Positions 1 to 10,986 of a stretch of DNA of 64,000 nt are shown piece after piece. A program made the position numbers and the translations under genes. The stretch is taken from positions 78,143-142,142 of the forward strand of contig CANQRF010000004.1 in assembly GCA_947626195.1 (NCBI GenBank), in the 5' to 3' direction. This stretch comes from an uncultured Eggerthellaceae bacterium. GTDB lineage: Bacteria > Actinomycetota > Coriobacteriia > Coriobacteriales > Eggerthellaceae. The notes under the pieces are model-generated. The model worked only from the letters and a program-made list of their open reading frames with translations, was not told where the DNA came from and ran no database searches. How positions within the stretch are numbered: the stretch's first letter is position 1; every line of letters starts with the position of its first letter.

Positions 1-2
1 TC

Positions 3-329
3 TGCAACATTCTGCTCGGCATCCTCTTCCTCGTCCATCCGCTCGTTTCCTCGCTCACCATTCCATGGCTGATGGGAATCGTGTTCTTCGCCTTCGGCAT
101 CTTCGAGGGCGCTGCGGCGTTCCGTGAGCGCCGCGTAGGAATTGGAACGTGGGGATTGGCGCTGGCCTCGGCCGTCGTCGACATCCTCTGCGCCATCATG
201 TTCATCGTGTGGCCCGCCACCTTTGCGATCTTCCTCGCCGTGTTCCTGCTGATGCGCGGCGTGTCGCTCATGGTGATCGGCTATCGCGGCGAGGTCTCGC
301 AGCTGCGGGACAACATGCTCTTCCGGTAA
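3..329 (+). CDS. HdeD/DUF308-like membrane protein, 3' part only
   Basis: The reading frame is open at the left edge, so this is the C-terminal part of a gene that begins outside the window. What is visible is almost entirely hydrophobic: about three membrane segments with short charged links such as FRERR, ending in a short polar tail (GEVSQLRDNMLFR). The spacing of helix pairs and the Gly/Ala-rich segments resemble the HdeD (DUF308) family of small membrane proteins, whose role is poorly known and is linked to acid resistance in enterobacteria. It ends 42 bases before the ligA start and is not obviously coupled to it. The family call is by general resemblance only. Confidence 0.6.
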   Translation, partial: CNILLGILFLVHPLVSSLTIPWLMGIVFFAFGIFEGAAAFRERRVGIGTWGLALASAVVDILCAIMFIVWPATFAIFLAVFLLMRGVSLMVIGYRGEVSQLRDNMLFR

Positions 330-2477
<2,148 letters not shown>

Positions 2478-2488
2478 TGGGGCCTATG

Positions 2489-2497
2489 TGCTACAAT
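2489..2497 (+). promoter_or_regulatory. Extended -10 promoter candidate for yebC-ruvCAB
   Basis: TGCTACAAT (TG-n-TACAAT) lies in the gap between ligA and yebC, about 80 bases before the yebC start. No convincing -35 box is seen, which fits the extended -10 class. Inference from sequence only. Confidence 0.4.
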
Positions 2498-2575
2498 GGC
2501 GGGCGAGAAACAGCTTACGGAAGGCCAAGTGGTTGCTTTCGCAAGCGACCGCAGACTATATGAAGGGATTGTCGT

Positions 2576-3376
2576 ATGTCAGGGCATTCAAAATGGGCCA
2601 CCACCAAGCATCGTAAAGCCGCACAGGACGCGAAGCGTTCGGCGCTGTTCTCCAAGCTCTCGCGCAACATCACCGTTGCCGCGAAGGAGGGCGGCGATCC
2701 GAACCCTGAGAACAACGCGTCACTTGCCGCCGCCATCGAGAAAGCCAAGGGCTATTCCCTTCCCAAGGATAAGATCAAAACCGCCATCGACAAGGCGTTC
2801 AGCACGGGCAAAGACGCCGCCAACTACGAGACGATCGTCTACGAGGGCTATGGCCCCGCAGGCGTCGCCTTCTATCTGGAGGCCCTGACGGACAACCGTA
2901 ACCGCACCGCGGCCGATGTGCGCAGCGCGTTCTCCCATGCGGGCGGCAACCTCGGCACGTCGGGATCGGTGGCGTTCCAGTTCGATCGCAAGGGCCAGAT
3001 CGTCGTGTCGAAAGAGATAGAGACGGGCGACAAGAAAAACCCCACAGGTCCGAATGGCGCCGCTGCCGACGAGGAAGAGTTCATGCTCGCCGTGGCCGAC
3101 GCGGGAGCCGATGATTACGACGACGCCGACGAGGAATGGATCGTCTACACCGCGCCGACTGATCTCATGGCAGTCGTCAAGGGCCTTGAGGAGCAGGACA
3201 TCCAGGTGAAGGGTGCCGAGCTTATCATGGAGGCCACGACGCCGACCCAAGTGAGCGTTTCCGATGCGAAGAAGGTCATGCGTCTCGTCGACAAGCTCGA
3301 AGAGCTCGAAGATCTCCAGAACGTCTACCATACGATGGAGATGACCGACGAGATAGCCGCAGCTTTGGATGAATGA
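2576..3376 (+). CDS. YebC/PmpR-family DNA-binding protein
   Basis: Member of the YebC/TACO1 family of about 240-270 aa; this one is 266 aa. It starts with the family signature MSGHSKWATTKHRK and contains the family core up to NVYHTMEMTDEIAAAL. Members have been described as transcription regulators and, in other work, as factors that relieve ribosome stalling, so the exact role is open. An acidic insert (residues about 160-195, DEEEFML and DYDDADEEW) is typical of the middle domain. GAAGGGA precedes the start. The stop overlaps the ruvC start, and yebC upstream of ruvC is a classic gene order in bacteria, so one transcript with ruvCAB is likely. Confidence 0.93.
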   Translation: MSGHSKWATTKHRKAAQDAKRSALFSKLSRNITVAAKEGGDPNPENNASLAAAIEKAKGYSLPKDKIKTAIDKAFSTGKDAANYETIVYEGYGPAGVAFYLEALTDNRNRTAADVRSAFSHAGGNLGTSGSVAFQFDRKGQIVVSKEIETGDKKNPTGPNGAAADEEEFMLAVADAGADDYDDADEEWIVYTAPTDLMAVVKGLEEQDIQVKGAELIMEATTPTQVSVSDAKKVMRLVDKLEELEDLQNVYHTMEMTDEIAAALDE

Positions 3377-3986
3377 TCGCGTCATTTTAGGAATCGACCC
3401 GGGGCTCGCGAACACGGGCTGGGGCGTCATCGCCCAGAACGGCTCGCGCCTTGCCTGCATCGCCTACGGGTGCGCTTCCACCGACGCTTCGCAGCAGCTT
3501 TCCGCACGGCTTCTGAAAATCCACGATCAAATCGCGGCTGTCATCAGCCGTTTCAAACCGACGTGCATCGGCATCGAGACGGTATGGTTCGGCCAGAACA
3601 TCACGGCGGCCTTCGCGACGGGTCAGGCGCGCGGCGCGGCGCTCGTGGCATGCGCCGAGGCCGATCTCGAAGTAGGGGAGTTTGCGCCGCGGCAGATCAA
3701 GCTCGCGGTCGTGGGAACGGGCACTGCCGAGAAAGAGCAGGTGCAGTTCATGGTGGGAAAGCTCCTGCGGCTTCCCGCGGCTCCCGAGCCCGACCATGCC
3801 GCCGACGCCTTGGCCGCTGCCATCTGCTACACCACCCACGATGGGCCGATCGCGAGTGGACGCGCAGGCGGATATGAGCAGAAACTCGAACACATGCAGC
3901 ACGAACGACAACAGGACGGTCGGCGGCAGAACGAGCGACAACCGCGCGAACGCATCCAGCGCGAGAAAGTGAGGGAGTGCCGATGA
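3369..3986 (+). CDS. ruvC: Holliday junction endonuclease RuvC
   Basis: Endonuclease that resolves four-way junctions together with RuvAB. The acidic active-site residues are visible: D10 in GIDPG, E70 in GIETVWFGQN, and H143/D146 in DHAADALA. The catalytic domain ends near residue 155. The remaining about 50 residues form a Gln/Arg/Glu-rich tail not found in standard RuvC of about 160-175 aa; it may be disordered. The start overlaps the yebC stop by 8 bases and the stop overlaps the ruvA ATG (ATGA), so translation is probably coupled through the set. Confidence 0.96.
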   Translation: MNDRVILGIDPGLANTGWGVIAQNGSRLACIAYGCASTDASQQLSARLLKIHDQIAAVISRFKPTCIGIETVWFGQNITAAFATGQARGAALVACAEADLEVGEFAPRQIKLAVVGTGTAEKEQVQFMVGKLLRLPAAPEPDHAADALAAAICYTTHDGPIASGRAGGYEQKLEHMQHERQQDGRRQNERQPRERIQREKVRECR

Positions 3987-4579
3987 TCGCCTTCCTGAAT
4001 GGAACGCTTGCCGGCGCCTCGCTGACCGAGGCGTACATCGATGTAGGCGGCGTGGGCTTCGCCGTGCAGATGTCGGGAACCGCGCTCTCAAAGCTCCCGC
4101 AGAAGGGCGAGGCGGTGACCGTCCTCACCTATCTCCAGACGAGCGAGAACGGTTTTTCGCTGTATGGCTTCCTCAACGAAGAGGAGCGCGCCATGTTCAC
4201 GCGCCTCATCGGCGTGAGCGGCGTCGGCCCGAAGGCCGCGCTCGCCGCGCTCTCCACCTTCTCCCCGCACGATCTTGCCGACGCCATCGCCTCGCAGGAC
4301 GTCGCGCGCATCCAGCGCATTCCCGGCGTGGGAAAGAAGACGGCCTCGCGAATGATCGTCGAGCTCAAGGGTTCGATCGATGCCGAGCTGGGCGATCTTT
4401 TCGGCGCAAATGACGGCCAAGAGGTTCTCGATGGAAGGCGCAGCGGTGCCGTGGAAGCGCTTCTGCAGATGGGATTCACCTCGGCGGAGGTCGATCTCGC
4501 GCTCAAGGGCGCCCCCGAAGGAGCGACGGAGGAGTCGTTAATTCGTTACGCGCTCAAGCGCTTGGGCGGCGTATCATAG
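3983..4579 (+). CDS. ruvA: Holliday junction branch-migration subunit RuvA
   Basis: Tetrameric junction-binding subunit that loads RuvB. It contains the N-terminal OB fold (MIAFLNGTLAG ...), two helix-hairpin-helix motifs (LIGVSGVGPKAALAAL and IQRIPGVGKKTASRMI) and the small C-terminal RuvB-binding domain (about residues 148-198). The ATG at 3983 is preferred over the in-frame GTG at 3977 because GAGGGAG ends just upstream and RuvA proteins begin MI. The ATG shares bases with the ruvC stop. Confidence 0.96.
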   Translation: MIAFLNGTLAGASLTEAYIDVGGVGFAVQMSGTALSKLPQKGEAVTVLTYLQTSENGFSLYGFLNEEERAMFTRLIGVSGVGPKAALAALSTFSPHDLADAIASQDVARIQRIPGVGKKTASRMIVELKGSIDAELGDLFGANDGQEVLDGRRSGAVEALLQMGFTSAEVDLALKGAPEGATEESLIRYALKRLGGVS

Positions 4580-4585
4580 AAGCAT

Positions 4586-5689
4586 ATGGAACGCGCGGTA
4601 AACATAGAGGGCATCGCATTCGAGAACGACCGCTTCGAGGCAAGGGAGGCAGCCGGACGGTCGTTGCGCGAGGAGGCGAGCGGTGCTCCGCGGCCGGTCA
4701 CTCCCGAATTGATCGAAGACGACCTCGCCCTCGAACGGTCGCTCAGGCCGCGCTATCTGAGCGACTATCTGGGACAGAGCAAGGTGAAGGAATCGCTCGG
4801 CATCCTCATCGAGGCGGCGGAGCAGCGCCATGAGCCCGTCGACCATATCCTCTTCTCGGGTCCTCCGGGCTTGGGGAAGACGACGCTTGCGACCGTTGTT
4901 GCAAACGAGATGGGCGCCCATATCCGCACGACGAGCGGTCCGGCGATCGAGCGAACCGGCGATCTGGCGGCGATCCTCACCAATCTTGAAGAGGGCGACG
5001 TGCTGTTCGTCGATGAGATCCATCGCCTTAACCGCATGGTTGAGGAAGTGCTCTATCCGGCGCTCGAGGATTTCGCGCTCGACATCGTGGTGGGCAAAGG
5101 CCCGGCCGCCCGGTCGATTCGCCTCGACTTGCCGCGCTTCACGCTGATCGGCGCCACGACGCGCACCGGCCTTCTCACCGGCCCGCTTCGCGACCGCTTC
5201 GGCATCGCGTTTCGGCTCTCATACTATTCTCCCGAAGAGCTTTCCCAGATCGTGGAGCGCTCGGCGGCAATCCTCGGCATCGCCATCGATGAAGATGGGG
5301 CCTTGGAAATCGCCCGTCGCAGCCGCGGCACGCCGCGCTTGGCCAACCGGCTCCTCAAGCGCGTGCGCGATTGGGCGCAGGTGAACGGCAACGCCCTGAT
5401 CGATGAGGACGTGGCCGCTCAGGCCCTGAGCTTCTTCGAGGTTGACAGTCTCGGGCTCGATGCTTTGGACAACCGTGTGCTCGAGCTGCTTTGCGTGCAG
5501 TTCTCTGGAAGGCCCGTGGGCCTTTCCACGCTCGCCTCGGCGCTTTCGGAGGAACCCGACACCGTTGAGGACGTGTATGAGCCCTATCTCATGCAGCAGG
5601 GACTTCTCCAACGCACGCCGAAGGGGCGGCAGGCGACTTCCCGCGCATTCGAGCATCTGGGGATCGTTCCGCCCGACAAGGAACCGTAA
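4586..5689 (+). CDS. ruvB: Holliday junction branch-migration helicase RuvB
   Basis: AAA+ motor that drives branch migration with RuvA. Walker A is GPPGLGKTT (about residues 92-100), Walker B is VDEIHRL (about 142-148), and the sensor segment GATTRTG and the arginine-finger region GPLRDRFG are intact; a winged-helix domain closes the protein. The N-terminus is about 30 residues longer than compact RuvB proteins. It starts only 6 bases after ruvA. Length 367 aa. Confidence 0.97.
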   Translation: MERAVNIEGIAFENDRFEAREAAGRSLREEASGAPRPVTPELIEDDLALERSLRPRYLSDYLGQSKVKESLGILIEAAEQRHEPVDHILFSGPPGLGKTTLATVVANEMGAHIRTTSGPAIERTGDLAAILTNLEEGDVLFVDEIHRLNRMVEEVLYPALEDFALDIVVGKGPAARSIRLDLPRFTLIGATTRTGLLTGPLRDRFGIAFRLSYYSPEELSQIVERSAAILGIAIDEDGALEIARRSRGTPRLANRLLKRVRDWAQVNGNALIDEDVAAQALSFFEVDSLGLDALDNRVLELLCVQFSGRPVGLSTLASALSEEPDTVEDVYEPYLMQQGLLQRTPKGRQATSRAFEHLGIVPPDKEP

Positions 5690-5700
5690 GGAGCGCCCCG

Positions 5701-6111
5701 ATGTATGAGCGCGATTACCTCGTTCGCCTCTTTGTTGAGTTCGCCGCCGCGATCCGGCGGAGCTGGGAGCGTGAGGAAGGTGAAGAAGATCCGGCTGGTG
5801 CCGCCGATCTCCTCGAGACCGCGATAGGGGACGCCACCGAAATCGATGGCGCGACGCTCCTCTCGCTTGCGCCGGAATCGATTGCCGCTGTTCTCCAAGT
5901 TTCCGAAACCGACCCGCGCGTGATCGAATACGTGGTGCGGAGCTTGCTTCTGGCGGGAACCTATCGGGCGCAGGCGGGGCAAGGCGCTCTGGCGGCTCTG
6001 CGAGCGGGACAGGCGCGTGCGTTGGCGGATGCCTATGGCATCGAAATTGACGACGAAGCGACGTCGCGCGAATCGTTTGAGCGGCTCTTCGAGGAGAGCT
6101 CTCGTCTTTAG
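5701..6111 (+). CDS. Unrecognised acidic protein downstream of ruvB
   Basis: 136 aa, mostly predicted helical and acidic, with no signal peptide, membrane segment or metal motif. It begins MYERDYLVRLFVEFAAAIRR, has an EEGEEDP acidic patch near residue 27, and carries two stretches of regular leucine/alanine spacing that could be helical repeats (residues 35-95). It starts 11 bases after ruvB with GGAGCG before the ATG, so it is likely the last gene of the yebC-ruvCAB transcript. It has some resemblance to short helical proteins of unknown function in gut Firmicutes and Coriobacteriia, but I do not recognise a family with certainty. Confidence 0.7.
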   Translation: MYERDYLVRLFVEFAAAIRRSWEREEGEEDPAGAADLLETAIGDATEIDGATLLSLAPESIAAVLQVSETDPRVIEYVVRSLLLAGTYRAQAGQGALAALRAGQARALADAYGIEIDDEATSRESFERLFEESSRL

Positions 6112-6433
6112 ACGACCTTGCCTCTGCCAGCCGGAGGCGTTTCCCTATCGGCCTCAGCCAGTGGCCTTTTTCGCTGGGGACGTGGGGTTTTTCGCGAGGC
6201 CGCCGGCGTTTCTCTGCCGTGCTTGCGGCGTTTCTTCGTATGGCCTACCGCTCGCCGCTCTGAACAGGCGAGATTCTTTACAGTTTGGCAAAATCATCGC
6301 CCGTTTACGACATTTTGGCGATACAAACTTCCCGATGGTGTATGGTAGTTTGCGGCTCTTGAAGTGAGAGCAGGTGTTGACGCCATACAGCACACGTGAA
6401 CCCATTGCGGGGAAGAAGAAAGAGGGTATGAAA
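6112..6433. other. 322-bp intergenic region before the cold-shock gene
   Basis: No gene is supported here. The left part contains GGCGTTTC three times (within 6138-6240) in otherwise unrelated sequence. GGCC pairs flank a loop before TTTTT near 6150-6177 and could be a weak terminator for the upstream operon. The right part is richer in A/T and holds poor promoter-like words (TTTACA at 6277, TTGGCG at 6315, TATGGT at 6341) without a consensus pair. A long untranslated leader, as many cold-shock mRNAs have, is possible but not shown. Confidence 0.4.
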
Positions 6434-6637
6434 ATGGCGGAAGGTACAGTGAAGTGGTTCAATCCGGAAAAAGGGTACGGATTTATCTCTCAGAGTGATG
6501 GCGAAGATCTCTTCGTCCATTTCTCGGAAATCCAGATGGATGGTTTCAAGACGCTCGACGAAGGCGCGGCGGTTTCTTTCGACGTGACCACTGGCCAAAA
6601 CGGCAAGCTTCAGGCGAGCAACGTCGTTCGTCTTTAA
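6434..6637 (+). CDS. Cold-shock protein (CspA family)
   Basis: A 67-aa single cold-shock domain that binds single-stranded RNA or DNA and acts as an RNA chaperone. Both RNA-binding motifs are present: KGYGFI (residues 13-18) and LFVHF (26-30); the start [10 protein letters not shown] is typical. ATG 6434 is chosen because AGAGGG lies 7-8 bases upstream; an in-frame ATG at 6428 is too close to that site. The gene stands alone and is followed by a strong terminator, so it is probably transcribed singly. Confidence 0.95.
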   Translation: MAEGTVKWFNPEKGYGFISQSDGEDLFVHFSEIQMDGFKTLDEGAAVSFDVTTGQNGKLQASNVVRL

Positions 6638-6669
6638 ACCGACTCTTCCACTTCGAAGCACTTGTGGTG

Positions 6670-6697
6670 AAGCCGTCCTCGGTGAGGGCGGCTTTTT
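6670..6697 (+). terminator. Rho-independent terminator after the cold-shock gene
   Basis: An 11-bp stem (AAGCCGTCCTC with GAGGGCGGCTT, one G-T pair) closes a 3-base loop and runs into TTTTT. It sits 32 bases after the stop of the cold-shock gene and before the convergent queA gene. Confidence 0.85.
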
Positions 6698-6763
6698 CCG
6701 TGCCTTGATGGGAACCTTGATGAGACCTTCAACGAAGCTCTCGATGCGGCTCTAGATGAATTC

Positions 6764-7915
6764 CTAGATAAGCAGCATCGCGTCGCCGAACGAGAGGAAG
6801 CGGTAGCCCTCGCCGATCGCATGGCGATAGGCTTCGAGCAGGTGCTCTCTGCCGCAGAAGGCCGACACGAGCATCATGAGCGTTGAGCGCGGCACGTGGA
6901 AATTGGTGACGAGACCGTCGATCACGCGAAAATCGTAGCCGGGCATGATGAAGAGGGAGGTCTGCTCCCGATCGCGCGGCGTGATCTCGCCACGGCTGCT
7001 GTCGAAGGCGCTTTCGAGCGATCTCACGCTCGTGGTGCCGACGGCGATGACGCGCCCTCCGGCCCGTTTCGTCCCATTGACCGCCTGCACAGTTTGCGGC
7101 GAGACGCTATAGAACTCCGTGTGGATGCGATGGTCGCGCGGATCATCCTCCTCAACGATGCGGAAGGTGTCGAGACCCACTTCGAGATCGACCGTCGCCC
7201 AGCCGATGCCCTTCGTCTTGAGCTGGCTGATAAGCTCGGTGGTGAAATGCAATCCCGCCGTCGGCGCCGCAGCGGAGCGTTCGCGCTGCGAGAACACCGT
7301 CTGGTACATCTCGTCATCCCCAGCATACCCCTTGATGTAGGGCGGCAGCGGCAGACGTCCGGCGGCATGGAGTGCCTCGTCGAAGGAGGCGAGGGGAGTG
7401 GAAAGGCGCGCGATGCGCTCGCCCGTGCCATGTGCGGGTTCATCATTTTTGGAATCGCTCTGAACCGCAGCGCTTTTTTCCATCTCGGAAACCGTTGTCT
7501 CTCCGTGGTTCGCCCAGTCGACGATCTCGGCGGTGAGGATGACTTCGCCGTTCGCGTCGGTGAAATCCACGACGGCGTTCTTCCCGGGCTTCAGCCGCTT
7601 GCCTGGCTTGACGAGCACTTCCCAATACGCCTCGTGCGGTGAAGTTTGCAGCGAGGGAAGGGGCCGCAGGAGAAACACCTCCGCCGCACCCCCTGTGCGC
7701 TTTCTCCCCAAAAGGCGGGCGGGAAGCACGCGCGTCTCGTTCGCGACGAGCAGATCGCCCTCACGGAGGAACTCCCCGATCTCGAAGAAACGTTTGTCGA
7801 GGAGAGCGCCCGTCGTACGATCCATGACGAGGAGGCGACAGGCGTCGCGTACCGGCGAGGGCTCCTGCGCGATGAGCTCAGGGGGAAGATCGTAGGAGAA
7901 GTCATCCGTTTTCAT
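6764..7915 (-). CDS. queA: tRNA S-adenosylmethionine ribosyltransferase-isomerase QueA
   Basis: It transfers and isomerises the ribose of S-adenosylmethionine onto preQ1 in tRNA to give epoxyqueuosine, the penultimate step of queuosine synthesis. The start MKTDDFSYDLPPELIAQEP and internal blocks TAGLHFT, GTTSVRSLES and NFHVPRSTLMMLVSAF are family hallmarks. At 383 aa it is longer than most QueA because of an insert of about 35 residues after EIVDWANHGETT, rich in S/E/K. ATG 7915 has GAAGGGAAAG about 10 bases upstream; a longer frame to 7981 lacks homology. It lies 19 bases after queH in the same direction. Confidence 0.95.
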   Translation of the reverse strand: MKTDDFSYDLPPELIAQEPSPVRDACRLLVMDRTTGALLDKRFFEIGEFLREGDLLVANETRVLPARLLGRKRTGGAAEVFLLRPLPSLQTSPHEAYWEVLVKPGKRLKPGKNAVVDFTDANGEVILTAEIVDWANHGETTVSEMEKSAAVQSDSKNDEPAHGTGERIARLSTPLASFDEALHAAGRLPLPPYIKGYAGDDEMYQTVFSQRERSAAAPTAGLHFTTELISQLKTKGIGWATVDLEVGLDTFRIVEEDDPRDHRIHTEFYSVSPQTVQAVNGTKRAGGRVIAVGTTSVRSLESAFDSSRGEITPRDREQTSLFIMPGYDFRVIDGLVTNFHVPRSTLMMLVSAFCGREHLLEAYRHAIGEGYRFLSFGDAMLLI

Positions 7916-7934
7916 GGCGAGGGTTGCTTTCCCT

Positions 7935-8774
7935 TCAGGAATTTGAGGCGTTTTGTCGGAGAGAGACCGCGGGGGCGGCATGCGTCAAGCGTGCTTCTGG
8001 CTGCAGGGCCTCGTCTTGCGCACGTTCTTGGGCGCGCTGCTGATCGCGCCAGCTTTTGAGCACGGCATGTTTGCGACGCTGTTTCTCGTCATAGCGTGCG
8101 CGCTCGGCTCGCTTTGTCTGGCGTGCCTGCTCTTCTTCGGCATAAAGCGCCGCGTTCGCCTCCCTGCGTGCGGCCTTTTCTGCAGCACGCTGCCGCTTCC
8201 GCTCCTGCCGCTCACTTGCCGCCTCTGCGGCGGAAGGAAGGCAACCGCAGTAGTTTTGCCGGTACATGCCCGCACCACGGCTGATCCGCGTGGCCTCATC
8301 GTAATACGGGCGATAGTCCTCGAATTGCGCGGTGGGCCCATGCGCCTGTGCGGCTCGTTCCAGCTCTTCGTGGATGATGTCGGTGAATTGGTAGGGGCTC
8401 ACCGAAAGCGTGGTGCCGATGCGCGTAAAGCCCGCATCGTGCGCATAGCGTGCGGCGGCTTCGAAGCGCATGCGGTAGCAGGCACGGCAGCGCTCTTCTT
8501 TGGAGGTGTGTCCCGCCACGGCCTCTTGCCACAGCGCGTTGTCATATTCGTCCTCAACGACCTCGATGCCCTGCTCTTCCGCCCATGTGTGCAGCGTTTG
8601 AAGCCGATGCTCGTATTCGTCACGTGGCGCGATATTCGAGTTTGAGTAGAAGATCACCGGTGTCAAGCCGCGTTCGCGCAAGAGGTGCGTCGGCATGATG
8701 GAGCAGGGTCCGCAGCACGCGTGCAGAAGTATCCTCTCCGAGTTGCTTGATTGTGTATCCGTTGGTTTGTCCAT
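7935..8774 (-). CDS. queH: Epoxyqueuosine reductase QueH
   Basis: It reduces epoxyqueuosine to queuosine in tRNA, replacing QueG in many anaerobes. The conserved cysteines are visible: CCGPC (residues 20-24), CRAC (96-99) and CGC (176-178), expected to hold the iron-sulfur cluster and accessory metal. The conserved core ends near residue 182. The last about 95 residues are an Arg/Lys/Ala/Glu-rich helical tail that could bind RNA or be disordered. On the minus strand TAAGAT (8786-8781) lies 6 bases before the ATG and no clear ribosome-binding site is seen, so the mRNA may be leaderless. QueA follows directly. Confidence 0.92.
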   Translation of the reverse strand: MDKPTDTQSSNSERILLHACCGPCSIMPTHLLRERGLTPVIFYSNSNIAPRDEYEHRLQTLHTWAEEQGIEVVEDEYDNALWQEAVAGHTSKEERCRACYRMRFEAAARYAHDAGFTRIGTTLSVSPYQFTDIIHEELERAAQAHGPTAQFEDYRPYYDEATRISRGAGMYRQNYCGCLPSAAEAASERQERKRQRAAEKAARREANAALYAEEEQARQTKRAERARYDEKQRRKHAVLKSWRDQQRAQERAQDEALQPEARLTHAAPAVSLRQNASNS

Positions 8775-8805
8775 GTGCCTATCTTACAGGATAATCCCTC
8801 ATGAC

Positions 8806-8814
8806 TGTTATACT
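8806..8814 (+). promoter_or_regulatory. Extended -10 promoter for the HAD-tgt pair
   Basis: TGTTATACT (TG-n-TATACT) lies 32 bases before the HAD start, in the divergent gap with queH. No good -35 is seen. The same extended form (TGTTATAGT) precedes rubredoxin at 31495. Confidence 0.5.
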
Positions 8815-8846
8815 GTGTCGCTGACAAAAAAGGAGAAAGGGCGCAT

Positions 8847-9638
8847 ATGGCAGAGACAAATACGCAAAACGAAGGCACGGCGAAGGAGCCGCGTGCCTAT
8901 CGGGCGATCTTCTTCGATCTTGACGGCACGCTGCTGCCGATGGACATGGACGAGTTCCTCCATCGCTACTACCATGCGCTCGGCGAATTTGTCGCGAAGC
9001 GCGGGCACGATCCGCATATCTTCTCCGAAGCGCTCAACTCCGGCGTGAACGCGATGATCATGCACGATGACACGGCGACGAATGCCGAGGCGTTCTGGAA
9101 CCGATTCTTCCACTACTATCACGAGGACGAGCACGATTGGCACGAGCTGCTCGATGAGTTCTACGGCACGGCCTTCGGCAAGATCGGCGCGGACTGCGAG
9201 CCGAATCCCGCGTCTGCTGAGGCCGTGGGCATTCTGCGCGAGAAGGGCTATCCGCTCGTGCTCACGACCATGCCGCTCTTTCCCCGCCAAGCGCTCATCT
9301 GGCGGTTGCAATGGGCCGGCATCGATCCGGCAGCATTCGCCCGCATGACCGATTACGAAAATTCCTCGTCGGTGAAGCCGAGCCTTTCGTATTACGAGCA
9401 GAATTTGCGTGCGTGCCATCTGGAGGGCAGCGACGTGCTGATGGTGGGAAACAACACGGTGGAAGACTACGCGATCAGCGAGCTGGGCGCCGACGTGTAT
9501 CTGATAACCGACCATCTGCTCGATCCGGTCGGCCGCGACTTGCGAGACATCAAGCATTCCACGATGGCGGAGTTCGTGCAATGGGTGCGCGAACTGCCGC
9601 CGTGCGCAAATCCGGCGCGCGACATCAGCGAGGCTTAG
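8847..9638 (+). CDS. HAD-family hydrolase
   Basis: Phosphatase-type HAD protein, 263 aa. Motif I is DLDGTLLP (D24 nucleophile and D26), motif II TTMP near residue 140, motif III lysine in SVKPSLSYYE, and motif IV VGNNTVEDY. A helical cap follows motif I. Substrate cannot be told from sequence. It is transcribed with tgt (12-base gap) and divergently from queH-queA, so a role connected with queuosine or base salvage is possible but is inference. GGAGAAAGGG precedes the start. Confidence 0.85.
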   Translation: MAETNTQNEGTAKEPRAYRAIFFDLDGTLLPMDMDEFLHRYYHALGEFVAKRGHDPHIFSEALNSGVNAMIMHDDTATNAEAFWNRFFHYYHEDEHDWHELLDEFYGTAFGKIGADCEPNPASAEAVGILREKGYPLVLTTMPLFPRQALIWRLQWAGIDPAAFARMTDYENSSSVKPSLSYYEQNLRACHLEGSDVLMVGNNTVEDYAISELGADVYLITDHLLDPVGRDLRDIKHSTMAEFVQWVRELPPCANPARDISEA

Positions 9639-10862
<1,224 letters not shown>

Positions 10863-10923
10863 GACAATCGGAAAGCGCCGATTCGTCAGGCGCACGGTTC
10901 TTCTCAAGACGGCGAATAAAGAA

Positions 10924-10947
10924 TGCCGAAACGGCCGTTTTATGGCA
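10924..10947. repeat. Inverted repeat between tgt and secDF
   Basis: A near-palindrome (TGCC ... AAAC-GGCC-GTTT ... GGCA) centred on GGCC in the 124-base gap. It could be a weak terminator for tgt (the right arm runs into TTTTA) or an operator for secDF. No decisive feature. Confidence 0.3.
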
Positions 10948-10986
10948 CAATGAAATGTTGTACTTCGGGATGGCTGTTCCGGAAAG

